Of a stretch of 17,499 bases of DNA, positions 6,114-13,982 are shown in pieces. This DNA comes from SIG459 sp045532145 (GTDB taxonomy: Bacteria; Bacillota; Clostridia; Oscillospirales; Oscillospiraceae): positions 1 through 17,499 of the forward strand of contig JAZSFJ010000064.1 of the NCBI GenBank assembly GCA_045532145.1, read 5' to 3'. The first letter of the stretch is position 1. Every line of letters begins with the position of its first letter. Position numbers and translations under genes: made by a program. The notes beneath the pieces were generated by a model. The model was not told the origin of the DNA and searched no databases. It was given only the letters and a program-made list of their open reading frames with translations.

Positions 6114-6180
6114 GATTCGCCGGAGACAGCAGCTTGCTTTGGATTGCAGCGCGCGGACCGTCGAGGACGCCGGTCCCTAC
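6114..6180 (-). repeat. GTAGGG hairpin element, ACCGGCGTCC subfamily, minus orientation
   Basis: Read on the minus strand, GTAGGG starts at 6180, the GGACCG/CGGTCC-type hairpin ends at 6155, and a partial box CGGCGAATC begins at 6122, 58 nt from the start. Together with the plus copy at 5967 it gives the 5967-6180 block inverted ends. The remaining intergenic sequence (6181-6240) shows nothing beyond the promoter that follows. Confidence 0.78.
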
Positions 6181-6240
6181 AAAATCTGGCAGAACTTTTG
6201 GTATGTACACTTAATTTATAAGCCGCCTTTTTATTCGTCG

Positions 6241-6269
6241 TTTACTCAGTGGGATTATTATGCTATAAT
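6241..6269 (+). promoter_or_regulatory. Extended -10 promoter of the methyltransferase-helicase operon
   Basis: TATAAT (6264-6269) is preceded by TGC, giving an extended -10, with a weaker -35 TTTACT (6241-6246) at a 17-bp spacing. A strong AAGGAGAGGAG (6283-6293) ribosome site precedes the ATG at 6302. Confidence 0.8.
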
Positions 6270-6301
6270 CCCAACTATTACTAAGGAGAGGAGCCGTAAA
6301 C

Positions 6302-7102
6302 ATGGGTTTTGAAGACATAAGAAAAATGGAAAATGAGGCCGAGCAGGTCAATGAGATATACAATGTGTTTGACGAAAATAGCCGCCTCAACGGCTCCAAG
6401 GCCGCGAGGGTGGAATTTCTCACCACTGTCCGGACCATAGAGGACTATCTTTGCCCCGGCGACAGAATACTTGATATTGGTGCGGGAGCGGGGGAGTACA
6501 GCCTGCATTTCGCCGGAAAGGGCTACGAGGTTTCTGCTTTGGAACTGGCTGATGCCAATATAGCAGCCTTTCGGCAGAAAATAAGACCCGGGGATAAAAT
6601 TGACCTGAGACAGGGTAATGCGTTGGATTTGAGCTGCTACGCCGACGAGAGCTTTGACATAGTCCTGCTTTTCGGCCCTCTCTACCACCTCCGCTTAGCA
6701 GAAGACAGAGCAAGGGCTATTGAAGAGGCAAAAAGAGTGTGCAAGAGAGATGGCAAGCTTTTCTTTGCTTTTATCACAAATGATATGGTGATACTCACAG
6801 AGCTTATGTGGAATGCCCGCTATTTCACCGAGGGGGACTACGATAAGGACACATTCCGTCTCCACGACTTTCCCTTTGTTTTTGCAACAGTGGACCGGGC
6901 AAGAGAGATGCTCAGCCATAGCGGCGTGAAAATTATCCGTGAGATCGCCGCCGACGGAGTAAGCGAGCTTTTGCAGGACAAAATAAATGCAATGGACGAG
7001 GCGGACTATGAACAGTATCTCCGCTACCACTATTATATCAGCGAAAAGAAAGAGCTTTTGGGTATGACCAACCATCTGCTCATTGTAGGCGAAAAGGAGT
7101 AA
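6302..7102 (+). CDS. Class I SAM-dependent methyltransferase
   Basis: A 266-residue cytoplasmic methyltransferase of the Methyltransf_11/25 type. Motif I is ILDIGAGAGEY at residues 56-66, with the usual Asp/Gly SAM-binding loop. An acidic residue follows at the end of strand 2 (SALELAD), then the DLRQGNALDL stretch, and the motif IV-like SFDIVLLFGPLYHL. The LFGPLYHL signature is common in a large Firmicutes group annotated only as class I methyltransferases, whose substrates (small molecule or RNA) are unknown. The start follows AAGGAGAGGAG. The stop is 6 nt from the helicase ATG, and the helicase ribosome site lies inside this gene's last codons, so the two are very probably co-translated. 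That pairing hints at an RNA-related substrate but does not show it. Confidence 0.9.
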   Translation: MGFEDIRKMENEAEQVNEIYNVFDENSRLNGSKAARVEFLTTVRTIEDYLCPGDRILDIGAGAGEYSLHFAGKGYEVSALELADANIAAFRQKIRPGDKIDLRQGNALDLSCYADESFDIVLLFGPLYHLRLAEDRARAIEEAKRVCKRDGKLFFAFITNDMVILTELMWNARYFTEGDYDKDTFRLHDFPFVFATVDRAREMLSHSGVKIIREIAADGVSELLQDKINAMDEADYEQYLRYHYYISEKKELLGMTNHLLIVGEKE

Positions 7103-7108
7103 GAAGCC

Positions 7109-9373
7109 ATGGCCGGAAACAGCAAAAATAAATACTGGGGTTCCGGCCTTTTGAAAAGCAGAGGCTGGACCGAGGCACTGATGGCAGAGCTTCTGCCTGC
7201 GTGCCGTCATATGAATATAAGAGGCCGCCGGGTGCGCTGCTGGGATAAGGCAGAGGTACTGAGCGCAGAACAGACAGAGCGCTTCAAACGTGACCTGCGT
7301 CTTCGCCGGGAGGTGGAGGCTGAGCAGAAGCAGCAGGGCTATATTGACGCGGAAAAATCCATAGCCGCCGCCGTGGACTTTCTGGACTCCTGCCGCCCTG
7401 CTCCGGGGGATGAGGCCACGGAGGGCGAACTGCTTGCCCAGCACTACCACCGTGCCATCGTGAAGATGATGGCTACCTGCGTCTGGGCGGACGGTATGCC
7501 CACCGGCAAGTCCATGGGCTATGTGGCCAATTTTCTGAACCTGAAGCCCACAGGCCGCAGCGAGAATATCGCCGGTGCCATCAAGCGCTTTATTACCGCA
7601 GCCCCCTGGCTGGGCCGCAACCTTGAAAGCGGACTCGGGGACAAGCTGAAGACAAATTATGCCTGTGTGCTCACATCCGTCTGCGAATATCTGGCGGATA
7701 ATTTCCGGGAGAGCCAGCCGGAAGTGAATATGAAGGAATTTCTGGGCATGGAGAATTTCCCTGCTCAGGAGCTTCTCAGCCATCCTCTCGGCTATATCTA
7801 TTCCGTTATCTATGTGCCCCGGGCCATACGCTCCAGCCTGAAGATGCTGGTGGCCCTCAATCCCAAGGACGAGTACCCCGAGGCCCGCGCCATGAGCCGC
7901 CATTTCATCATACATCTGGGCGGCACCAATACGGGCAAGACCTATGCCGGTTTTCGTCGCCTTGCCTCCGCAAGAAGCGGCGTTTATCTCTCGCCTTTGC
8001 GTCTGTTGGCTCTTGAGGGGCAGGAGACCCTGCTGGACTATGGGGTGAAATGCTCCCTTTGCACCGGCGAGGAAGAGGACACCATGCCCGGGGACACCCA
8101 TGTTTCCGCAACTGCCGAGAAGCTGGATTTGAAGCGAAAATTCGATGTGGCGGTTATCGATGAGTGCCAGATGATCTCGGACCGGGAGCGGGGCTATGCA
8201 TGGACCAGAGCCATTCTGGGAGTGCAGGCGCCGGAGGTGCATCTGTGCGGTGCGCCCCATGCGAAAAATATACTGCTGAGGCTTATAAAAAGCTGCGGCG
8301 ACAGCTTTGAGATAATCGAGCATAAGCGCAAAACTCCCCTTATCTGCATGAAGCGCCAGACCGACTGGGAGGATATCCGCCCCGGCGACGCCCTTATAAC
8401 CTTCTCCAAAATCGGAGTCCTCAGCATAGCCGAGGATATGCGCCGCAAGGGCAAAAACCCCGCCATTATCTATGGCGCTCTCCCTTATTCCACCCGCCGC
8501 AGACAGGTGGAGGGCTTCCTCAACGGGGAGATGGAGTATGTTGTCAGCACCGACGCCATTGGCATGGGCCTGAATCTCCCCATCCGCCGCATAATCTTCA
8601 CGGAGACCGAGAAGTTCGACGGCACCGAGCGGCGCTCTCTTCGTCCCGAGGAGGTGCAGCAGATAGCGGGCCGTGCGGGACGCTATGGAATGTACGACAA
8701 GGGCTTCGTGGGAGCTACCGAGAATCTGAGCCTTATCCACAGCGCCCTTGAGACCGAAGTGGAGCCCATAGATTTTGCCGTGGTTGGCTTTTCCGACCTT
8801 GTGCTGAATGTGGACTTCGACATCCTTGAGGTGCTGCAGGTGTGGAACAGCATGCCCACCATTGACCCCTATATAAAGCTGGATGTGAGCCGCTATATCC
8901 ATATTATCTCCAAGATGCGTGAAAGCGGCTTCGAGATGGGCAGAGAGCTGGAGCTGCGTGCGGCCAACATCCCCTTTGACGAGACGGACAGCGAGCTTAT
9001 GGAGCTTTTTAAGAGCTTTCTGCGTCAGTACAACAGGGGAGACGAGCCGGAGCGTCCCAGCCTGCCGGAAAAGAGCGAGCGCAGCTATATTCTGCCGGAG
9101 CTTGAGCAGTATTACCGGAAGCTGGATTTGTACTTCTCTTTCTGCAAGGCCTTTGGCTGCGCTGTGGACAGGGAGGAGCTCCATGACGAGCGCGAGCGCA
9201 CTGCGGAGCTTATAAACGGCATACTTCTCCATAATCTTAAAAACAATATAAGCTTCTGCTCCCGCTGCGGCGTGGCCCTGCCTCTGCACCACAAAGGCCG
9301 CCTGTGTAATAGCTGCTTTATGAAACGCCACGGTGGCTTCAGCAATCAGAAGCCATGGCATAAGAAGTCTTAA
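7109..9373 (+). CDS. SUV3-like DExH-box RNA helicase with C-terminal zinc ribbon
   Basis: A 754-residue superfamily 2 helicase resembling mitochondrial SUV3, an ATP-dependent 3'-5' RNA/DNA helicase that partners with PNPase. An N-terminal region of about 260 residues (WGSGLLKSRGWTEAL start) precedes the motor. Walker A is GGTNTGKT at 271-278. The DECQ motif II is at 351-354 where SUV3 has DEIQ. Motif VI is QQIAGRAGR at 517-525, very like SUV3. A SUV3-type helical C-terminal region follows, then a four-cysteine zinc ribbon (C717, C720, C733, C736) and a basic tail. The start follows AAGGAG (7094-7099). A methyltransferase is 6 nt upstream. No T-tract terminator follows; a GTAGGG repeat starts 15 nt after the stop. 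Role in RNA turnover is inferred from homology only. Confidence 0.9.
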   Translation: MAGNSKNKYWGSGLLKSRGWTEALMAELLPACRHMNIRGRRVRCWDKAEVLSAEQTERFKRDLRLRREVEAEQKQQGYIDAEKSIAAAVDFLDSCRPAPGDEATEGELLAQHYHRAIVKMMATCVWADGMPTGKSMGYVANFLNLKPTGRSENIAGAIKRFITAAPWLGRNLESGLGDKLKTNYACVLTSVCEYLADNFRESQPEVNMKEFLGMENFPAQELLSHPLGYIYSVIYVPRAIRSSLKMLVALNPKDEYPEARAMSRHFIIHLGGTNTGKTYAGFRRLASARSGVYLSPLRLLALEGQETLLDYGVKCSLCTGEEEDTMPGDTHVSATAEKLDLKRKFDVAVIDECQMISDRERGYAWTRAILGVQAPEVHLCGAPHAKNILLRLIKSCGDSFEIIEHKRKTPLICMKRQTDWEDIRPGDALITFSKIGVLSIAEDMRRKGKNPAIIYGALPYSTRRRQVEGFLNGEMEYVVSTDAIGMGLNLPIRRIIFTETEKFDGTERRSLRPEEVQQIAGRAGRYGMYDKGFVGATENLSLIHSALETEVEPIDFAVVGFSDLVLNVDFDILEVLQVWNSMPTIDPYIKLDVSRYIHIISKMRESGFEMGRELELRAANIPFDETDSELMELFKSFLRQYNRGDEPERPSLPEKSERSYILPELEQYYRKLDLYFSFCKAFGCAVDREELHDERERTAELINGILLHNLKNNISFCSRCGVALPLHHKGRLCNSCFMKRHGGFSNQKPWHKKS

Positions 9374-9387
9374 AAAAAGCTGCATCC

Positions 9388-9488
9388 GTAGGGCGGGGGC
9401 TTGCTCCCGCCGGCGGCAGGCACTTTCAAAGAGCTTAGTAATTCGGTGAATGCGCAGCGGACGGGCGGGCAACCAAAGGTCGCCCTAT
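9388..9488 (+). repeat. Complete GTAGGG repeat pair with central box
   Basis: GTAGGG at 9388 opens a hairpin with CGGGGGC/GCTCCCG-type arms ending CCGGCGGC (to 9418). The box CGGTGAATGCGCAGC is at 9444-9458, 56 nt from the start. A facing palindrome follows at 9463-9488 (minus-strand reading TAGGGCGACC-ttt-GGTTGCCC). The unit therefore has GTAGGG-like sequence at one end and CCCTA at the other. It fills the gap between the helicase and the next promoter. Confidence 0.8.
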
Positions 9489-9489
9489 G

Positions 9490-9519
9490 TTGACAAGAAT
9501 ATTCGGGCCATTGTAGAAT
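9490..9519 (+). promoter_or_regulatory. Sigma-A promoter of the small membrane protein gene
   Basis: TTGACA (9490-9495), an 18-bp spacer and TAGAAT (9514-9519). It begins immediately after the repeat at 9388-9488. The leader is about 55 nt and ends with GAGGTGG (9568-9574) before the ATG. Confidence 0.75.
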
Positions 9520-9580
9520 TAAAAAGGGGAGACAGAAGCCTCCATTTGTTTCACCAAGGCTTGAAAAGAGGTGGCTGGCA

Positions 9581-10135
9581 ATGAAACCATGCAGATATTT
9601 GCCCTTAAGTAAGGGGCTGTTGATTGTTGGAACGACGGTTTTTTCTGCTGTGGCCTTAATATGCTTTTGTGGGGCTGTACTTGCGTTTGTGGAGATTTTT
9701 TGCTGTGCTGTGCTTTCTGCTTCCCAAAGCGCCCTTGCTTGTTCCACAGCCATTTTCCTGCTTGCAATTGCCTTTGTCATTTCTCTCGGGGCTTATAAAT
9801 TTTACACTATGGAAACACGAAAGTATTCCATATCCGAAAAAGGGCTCACGCTCAGCGATAGAAATAAAAATTTTTATGAATGGTCTGAAATCAGCGAAAT
9901 ATCTATCGTAGCCTATGGCGCATCTGCCAGCCTGGAGAATTATCAATCGGTGATATGTGTATTCCTTGAGCCCCGACCGGAAGATTTTTTGCGAAAAATA
10001 CTCCGAAGCTCATTCTTTGCTGTCCTGAACCAAAGTCGCTTCGTTATCATCGATTACAGCCGGTCTGTTGTTGACGGGATTAAGGAAGTATATCATTGCG
10101 AAATTAAGGACTATCGGGAGAAACAACTGCGCTGA
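9581..10135 (+). CDS. Small membrane protein of unknown function (two TM helices)
   Basis: I do not recognise the family. The 184-residue product has a short N-terminus and two hydrophobic segments (about residues 12-40 and 48-71, cysteine- and alanine-rich). A soluble domain of about 110 residues begins TRKYSISEKGLTLSDRNKNFYEWSEISEISI. That beta-rich stretch resembles the PH-like domains seen in other small bacterial membrane proteins, but this is an impression, not an identification. The ATG at 9581 follows GAGGTGG. Base and codon use look more AT-rich than the helicase and GH3 genes, which may indicate weak expression or a separate origin. It has its own promoter and shares a bidirectional terminator with the convergent operon. 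Confidence 0.75.
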   Translation: MKPCRYLPLSKGLLIVGTTVFSAVALICFCGAVLAFVEIFCCAVLSASQSALACSTAIFLLAIAFVISLGAYKFYTMETRKYSISEKGLTLSDRNKNFYEWSEISEISIVAYGASASLENYQSVICVFLEPRPEDFLRKILRSSFFAVLNQSRFVIIDYSRSVVDGIKEVYHCEIKDYREKQLR

Positions 10136-10179
10136 GACGTTCAAACAGCTCTATAGCTTCCATACCATCCATACATAGC

Positions 10180-10207
10180 AAAAAGCACCCCGTGAGGGGT
10201 GCTTTTT
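10180..10207. terminator. Bidirectional intrinsic terminator between convergent genes
   Basis: Perfect arms AAAAAGCACCCC (10180-10191) and GGGGTGCTTTTT (10196-10207) flank a GTGA loop. There is a T-tract on each strand, so it can end both the plus-strand gene at 9581-10135 and the minus-strand operon ending at 10219. Confidence 0.95.
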
Positions 10208-10218
10208 GTTATGTTCAA

Positions 10219-10764
10219 TTATGTAATTTTGAAATACTTTGGAGCTGCGCCATCGATGAGGGCGATGGTGATAACACCCATTGGGAAAAGTTCATAGAGG
10301 GCTTTTTCCATTTCTTCGAGGCTTTGGTATTCTTTGTCTTCCACATAGTAGAGCTTGTCGAAGAAAAGGTTCTTATTTTTGTTGTAGTCTGAGCTGGTGC
10401 CGAACTTGACAACACCATTATCCAGGATTGCGTCGATCTCCACAATGGCCTCAGCCCTGAGAAAGTTGATGGCGGAGTTTATGCCAACAGTCTGTTGCTC
10501 TTCTTTGGGGACCTTGGCGGCTTTTGCCTTGCTTTTGGCTATTGCTTTGGGGCTGCTGCGCAATTCCGCCGAGGCCGTAAAGAGTGTGACGAGAGAATAC
10601 AGAAATGCCGCGATGGAGATAAGTTTTTTAAGGATTGACAGAAGCCTTATATTGAAGTCCAGTTCTATGGTGAGCAGACACAAAGCTATTACGGCTACTG
10701 AGATAATTATCTTCACTGCGGGTGGCAGCATTTTTGTCTTGGAGGGCTTACTTTGCTTTGCCAT
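10219..10764 (-). CDS. Small membrane protein of unknown function, last gene of the GH3 operon
   Basis: I do not recognise the family. With the start chosen at 10764 the product has 181 residues. It has a basic N-terminus (MAKQSKPSKTK), two predicted membrane segments (about 16-33 and 41-62), a charged Ala/Lys linker, and a soluble domain of about 90 residues ending GAAPKYFKIT. The start at 10764 is preferred because AAGGAAGTG, which overlaps the end of the GH3 gene, is correctly spaced before it. An upstream in-frame ATG at 10788 would overlap the GH3 gene by 20 nt and has no clear ribosome site. Only 4 nt separate it from the GH3 stop, so translation is probably coupled. A function linked to the GH3 enzyme is possible but unproven. 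Confidence 0.75.
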   Translation of the reverse strand: MAKQSKPSKTKMLPPAVKIIISVAVIALCLLTIELDFNIRLLSILKKLISIAAFLYSLVTLFTASAELRSSPKAIAKSKAKAAKVPKEEQQTVGINSAINFLRAEAIVEIDAILDNGVVKFGTSSDYNKNKNLFFDKLYYVEDKEYQSLEEMEKALYELFPMGVITIALIDGAAPKYFKIT

Positions 10765-10768
10765 CTTT

Positions 10769-13222
10769 TCACTTCCTTGCTGCAACATTTTCCAAAGCCG
10801 CCCTAATAAGCCTGCGGGCGCAGCTTTCGGCGGCGTAGCTGCCGACGCTGCCGTTTTTGAGAGCGGTCAGTACCCTCTTATATGCCTTGGGCGTGCCGGG
10901 CATGATGATGTCGTTTCCGGCGGCGCAGGCTTTTTCGTCCATGGCCTCATGGTGGCCGGTGCCGAACCAGTCGGTCATGACTATGCCCTCGAAGCCCCAT
11001 TCGTTCCTCAAAACCTTGGTGAGCAGGTCATAGCTGTTGGCAGTGTAGACCCCGTTCACCTTGTTATAGCTGCTCATAACAGCCTTTGCTCCGCCTTCCT
11101 CCACGGCGATGCGGAAGCCTCTCAGGTAAATCTCCCGGAGCGCGCGCTCGCTGAGATTGCTGGAGGAGCGGTTACGGGAGTTTTCAAGGTTGTTGCAGGC
11201 AAAGTGCTTTATGGTGGCGTAGCAGCCGGGGATGCTCTGAGCGCCCAGAGTGACAGCGGCGGCAGTCTTACCGGAGAGCAGGGGATCTTCGGAGTAATAC
11301 TCAAAGTTTCTGCCGCAAAGGGGATTGCGGTGGATGTTCATGGCGGGCGCCAGCCAAAGGGCAACGCCATATTCAACCATTTCCACGGCGGTTGCCTCGC
11401 CCAGCTCTTTTGCAAGAGGGAGATTCCATGTCTGGGCCACAAGGGTCTGGCAGGGCCATGCGGTGCAGAAATGCCAGTAGTTATCCCCATTTTTTCTGGG
11501 CTGGGGGTTTATAAGACTGAAAAGCAGATTGCGCTTGCCCAGCGTTACGGAGTCGGGCAGAGCCTGAGGGGAATAGAGATTGTGTTTTGGAGCGGGGGCG
11601 CAGAGACGGAGATTCAGACCCTGAGGCCCGTCGGACATGACCATGTTGTCTATGCCCTTATTAAGCAGGGCGGAGGTGGAGGCGCCTGCTGCGCCGAAGG
11701 CGGTGTTGTGGCAGGGACCCACATAGCCCGCACCCACCAGAAGCCGGGCGATGTCCTTATGGCTGAGAGAGGCCATGATGGAATCTATCTCCGGGGTCTT
11801 CACAAGAGCAGGGGGGGCGTAGTCATGCTTTTTGCAGGGGATGTCCGAAGCGTGGATGAGAAGTCCTCCCACATCGGGAATTTCCCTTTCTTTTGCCGGG
11901 GGAGTGATAAACTCTAGCTCATCCTTCATGGGGCATACAGCCTCGCAGAGTTCCGTGACCGCTTCGCCGTCAAGAGTCAGAACGCAGGCGGGTATGAGCT
12001 TATCAGAGGCAGAGCCTATATAGACGATGTACTCGCCCTTTTCAAGAATATATGCACTTCTCTCCCCGTCATAGGAGGCGCAGTCGGCAAGGTCGAAGGA
12101 GAGACTGAGCTGCTGGCTTCTTCCCGGCTCAAGCACCTGAGTTTTTGCGTAGGTGACGAGAGTCTTTGCCTCTTTCCGGAGCTTTCCATCGGGCGCTGAG
12201 ACATAAAGCTGCACAACCTCCTTGCCGGGAAGGGAGCCTGTGTTCTGCACGGCGGCGTGCACAGTCACGGAGCTGCCCTCGGTGGTGGAGGCTCCGGGGG
12301 TGACAGAGAATGTGCTGTAGCTCATGCCGTGGCCGAAGGCGTAGCGGGGGGCAATTCCCATGGCGTCAAACCAGCGGTAGCCCACATATATGTCCTCAAT
12401 ATAATCCTCTTCGTATTTTCTGTCGCCACGGGTGGAGAAAGTGTCGTGGCAGGGATAGTCCTCGTAGCGCTGTGCCCAGGTGTCGGAGAGCTTGCCGCTG
12501 GGGTTCACCTTTCCGGTGAGCACATCGAAAAGGCCGTTTCCCGCCTCCATGCCTCCCTGCATCATATAGACGATGGCGTTTACGCCCAGCTCGTCGGCGA
12601 AGCTCAGGTCCATGATAGAGCCGATGTTCAGCACCAGCACGACCTTGTCGTAGCTCTCGCAGAGGGAGTGGAGCACGGCTTTTTCTCCCTCGGTTATGTA
12701 GTAATCCCCGGGCACGGTCTGTCGGTCGCCGCCCTCGCCTGCAAGGCGGGTGAGGATATAAACGGCGGTATCCGTGCCGCTATTTTTTGCCTCGTCGGGG
12801 GTGACAAGTCTGCCGCCGGAGGGGGTGAAGGGGTGGCTTGCCACATAGGTCATTCTGCCGAAAATGCCCATGCCTCTGGTGGCCTTCAGGGCGGAGTGGA
12901 TGTATTCCTCCTTCTCGGAAGCGTAGAGAGCGTCGAAATCATCGAGCCAGCTTTGACTCACAAGCTCCCAGCCCCCGTTTATAAAGCCCTGATCAGGGGC
13001 AATTCTGTAGCGGGGATTATTCTCGCCGCTGCCGGAGCCGCCGAAGGAGCCGTGGCGCACACCTGCGCCGTAAAGAGCCACCTTGCCGCCCTTGAGAGGC
13101 AGTGCACCACGGTTTTCCAGCAGCACCATGCCCTCGCCGCAGACCCTGCGGGCAAGAGCGGCATTGCGGAGCTCTCTCTCGCTGACAGAAGTATCACGGG
13201 TGGCGTGGATAATTCTTTTCAT
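10769..13222 (-). CDS. Glycoside hydrolase family 3 beta-glucosidase-type enzyme, domain-swapped
   Basis: An 817-residue GH3 enzyme without a signal peptide, so it probably cleaves imported beta-linked oligosaccharides in the cytoplasm. The usual domain order is reversed. An alpha/beta sandwich comes first (about 30-260, with the RLAGEGGDR loop at 159-167). A fibronectin III-like domain follows (about 310-410, GKEVVQLYVSAP). The TIM barrel is last (about 475-800). The barrel carries SDGPQG (530-535), NIHRNPLCGRNFEYYSEDP, KHF (672-674) and the nucleophile motif MTDW with Asp751. Reversed GH3 enzymes are known in rumen and gut Firmicutes such as Ruminococcus albus. The start follows AAGGAGT (13231-13237). 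It lies 18 nt after the DUF1847 gene and 4 nt before a membrane-protein gene. The exact substrate (glucoside, xyloside, other) cannot be read from sequence. Confidence 0.94.
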   Translation of the reverse strand: MKRIIHATRDTSVSERELRNAALARRVCGEGMVLLENRGALPLKGGKVALYGAGVRHGSFGGSGSGENNPRYRIAPDQGFINGGWELVSQSWLDDFDALYASEKEEYIHSALKATRGMGIFGRMTYVASHPFTPSGGRLVTPDEAKNSGTDTAVYILTRLAGEGGDRQTVPGDYYITEGEKAVLHSLCESYDKVVLVLNIGSIMDLSFADELGVNAIVYMMQGGMEAGNGLFDVLTGKVNPSGKLSDTWAQRYEDYPCHDTFSTRGDRKYEEDYIEDIYVGYRWFDAMGIAPRYAFGHGMSYSTFSVTPGASTTEGSSVTVHAAVQNTGSLPGKEVVQLYVSAPDGKLRKEAKTLVTYAKTQVLEPGRSQQLSLSFDLADCASYDGERSAYILEKGEYIVYIGSASDKLIPACVLTLDGEAVTELCEAVCPMKDELEFITPPAKEREIPDVGGLLIHASDIPCKKHDYAPPALVKTPEIDSIMASLSHKDIARLLVGAGYVGPCHNTAFGAAGASTSALLNKGIDNMVMSDGPQGLNLRLCAPAPKHNLYSPQALPDSVTLGKRNLLFSLINPQPRKNGDNYWHFCTAWPCQTLVAQTWNLPLAKELGEATAVEMVEYGVALWLAPAMNIHRNPLCGRNFEYYSEDPLLSGKTAAAVTLGAQSIPGCYATIKHFACNNLENSRNRSSSNLSERALREIYLRGFRIAVEEGGAKAVMSSYNKVNGVYTANSYDLLTKVLRNEWGFEGIVMTDWFGTGHHEAMDEKACAAGNDIIMPGTPKAYKRVLTALKNGSVGSYAAESCARRLIRAALENVAARK

Positions 13223-13240
13223 CTTATCCCACTCCTTTTA

Positions 13241-13855
13241 TCAGAGCTTGTTTTTGCAGTAGCCCTTGGCGGTGTAGATAGCGCCGCAGGGGTTGTGGGC
13301 CATCACTCGGTCCTTGGCGACCAGCACCGTGGCAAGAGCCTTGGAGTGCTTGAGGAAGAGAGAATCGTGTCCCACGCAGAGGCCCAGAACAATGTTGAAC
13401 TCTGTTTCGCACTTATTAAGCATCTCCGCCTGACCGATGGGGTTGCACATGGGCTCATATCCGCCGGGATTTATCTTGCAGTCGGGAGTCATGCCGATGT
13501 CTTCTTTATCAATTCCGCCCACTTTGCATACGGCGGAGACCACTTCAAAGCCCTTGCTTCTGAGAAGGTCTTCAACTGTTTTAGCCTCGGAGCGGAAGCC
13601 TGCGCAGAAGCTAAGACCCAGTCTCTTGTAACCCATTCTCTGGCAAAGCTCAATGGTCTCTCTCAGTCTGGGCCACTGGCAGTAGCCCTCGGCCTCTATC
13701 CGTGCGCAGGTGGAGAAAAAGTCCAGATAGGGCTCATACTTGGCCTTTACTTCTTCCATAAACTCTTTTTCAAGAACGGGGCAGTTTTTGGGATAGCTTC
13801 CCACCTCCGGCTTTTCGCAGGTGTGGAGAGTGCAGCTAGAGCAGGTGTAATACAT
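13241..13855 (-). CDS. DUF1847 family cysteine-rich protein
   Basis: A 204-residue cytoplasmic protein with 15 cysteines (positions 5, 8, 13, 25, 50, 59, 71, 84, 110, 126, 137, 149, 160, 190, 200), so it very probably binds metal ions or an iron-sulfur cluster. The N-terminal CxxC pattern, the CNPIGQAEMLNK segment, the GLCVGHDSLFLKHSKA stretch and the final KDRVMAHNP match what I recall of the DUF1847 family, whose function is unknown. The ATG follows GGAGG (13863-13867). It is the first gene of the minus-strand operon with GH3 and a membrane protein, behind a good promoter. Why a putative metalloprotein leads a glycosidase operon is unclear. Confidence 0.87.
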   Translation of the reverse strand: MYYTCSSCTLHTCEKPEVGSYPKNCPVLEKEFMEEVKAKYEPYLDFFSTCARIEAEGYCQWPRLRETIELCQRMGYKRLGLSFCAGFRSEAKTVEDLLRSKGFEVVSAVCKVGGIDKEDIGMTPDCKINPGGYEPMCNPIGQAEMLNKCETEFNIVLGLCVGHDSLFLKHSKALATVLVAKDRVMAHNPCGAIYTAKGYCKNKL

Positions 13856-13891
13856 GGCGATGCCTCCAGTTTTTTATGTTTTTCTAATGAA

Positions 13892-13920
13892 ATGTTAGCA
13901 CAGCCGGAGAATAAAGTCAA
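13892..13920 (-). promoter_or_regulatory. Sigma-A promoter of the DUF1847-GH3 operon
   Basis: On the minus strand, TTGACT (13920-13915), a 17-bp spacer and TAACAT (13897-13892) lie about 37 nt upstream of the DUF1847 ATG. The divergent regulator promoter starts 43 bp away. Confidence 0.75.
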
Positions 13921-13935
13921 AGGGAGCACGAAGCA

Positions 13936-13982
13936 CTTTTTGCTATAAGGCAGCCTTTTTTCTTGCCTTTGGCGGCAAAAAG
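13936..13982. promoter_or_regulatory. Inverted repeat in the divergent intergenic region, candidate operator
   Basis: CTTTTTGC (13936-13943) and GCAAAAAG (13975-13982) are perfect 8-bp inverted copies separated by 31 bp. They bracket the -35 box of the WYL gene. A smaller dyad, TTGCC-N6-GGCAA, lies inside at 13963-13978. The position suits control by the adjacent WYL or AraC regulator; this is inference. Confidence 0.4.

Noticed and set aside
5942..6214. 90-codon plus-strand frame as a small protein gene
   Set aside because: Same repeat-derived peptides as the frame at 2401-2661; it lies entirely in the intergenic repeat block.
6695..9472. A 925-codon open frame on the minus strand
   Set aside because: It lies opposite the methyltransferase and SUV3-like helicase, shows no family features and has no credible ribosome site. 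It is longer than the real gene only because antisense stops are rare at this codon bias.
10765..10788. Upstream start for the small membrane protein after GH3
   Set aside because: It would overlap the GH3 end by 20 nt without a clear ribosome site. The ATG at 10764 is well spaced from AAGGAAG.
10397..13948. Two long plus-strand open frames (506 and 563 codons)
   Set aside because: They are antisense to the GH3 operon and DUF1847 gene, whose motifs, start sites and promoter are all on the minus strand.
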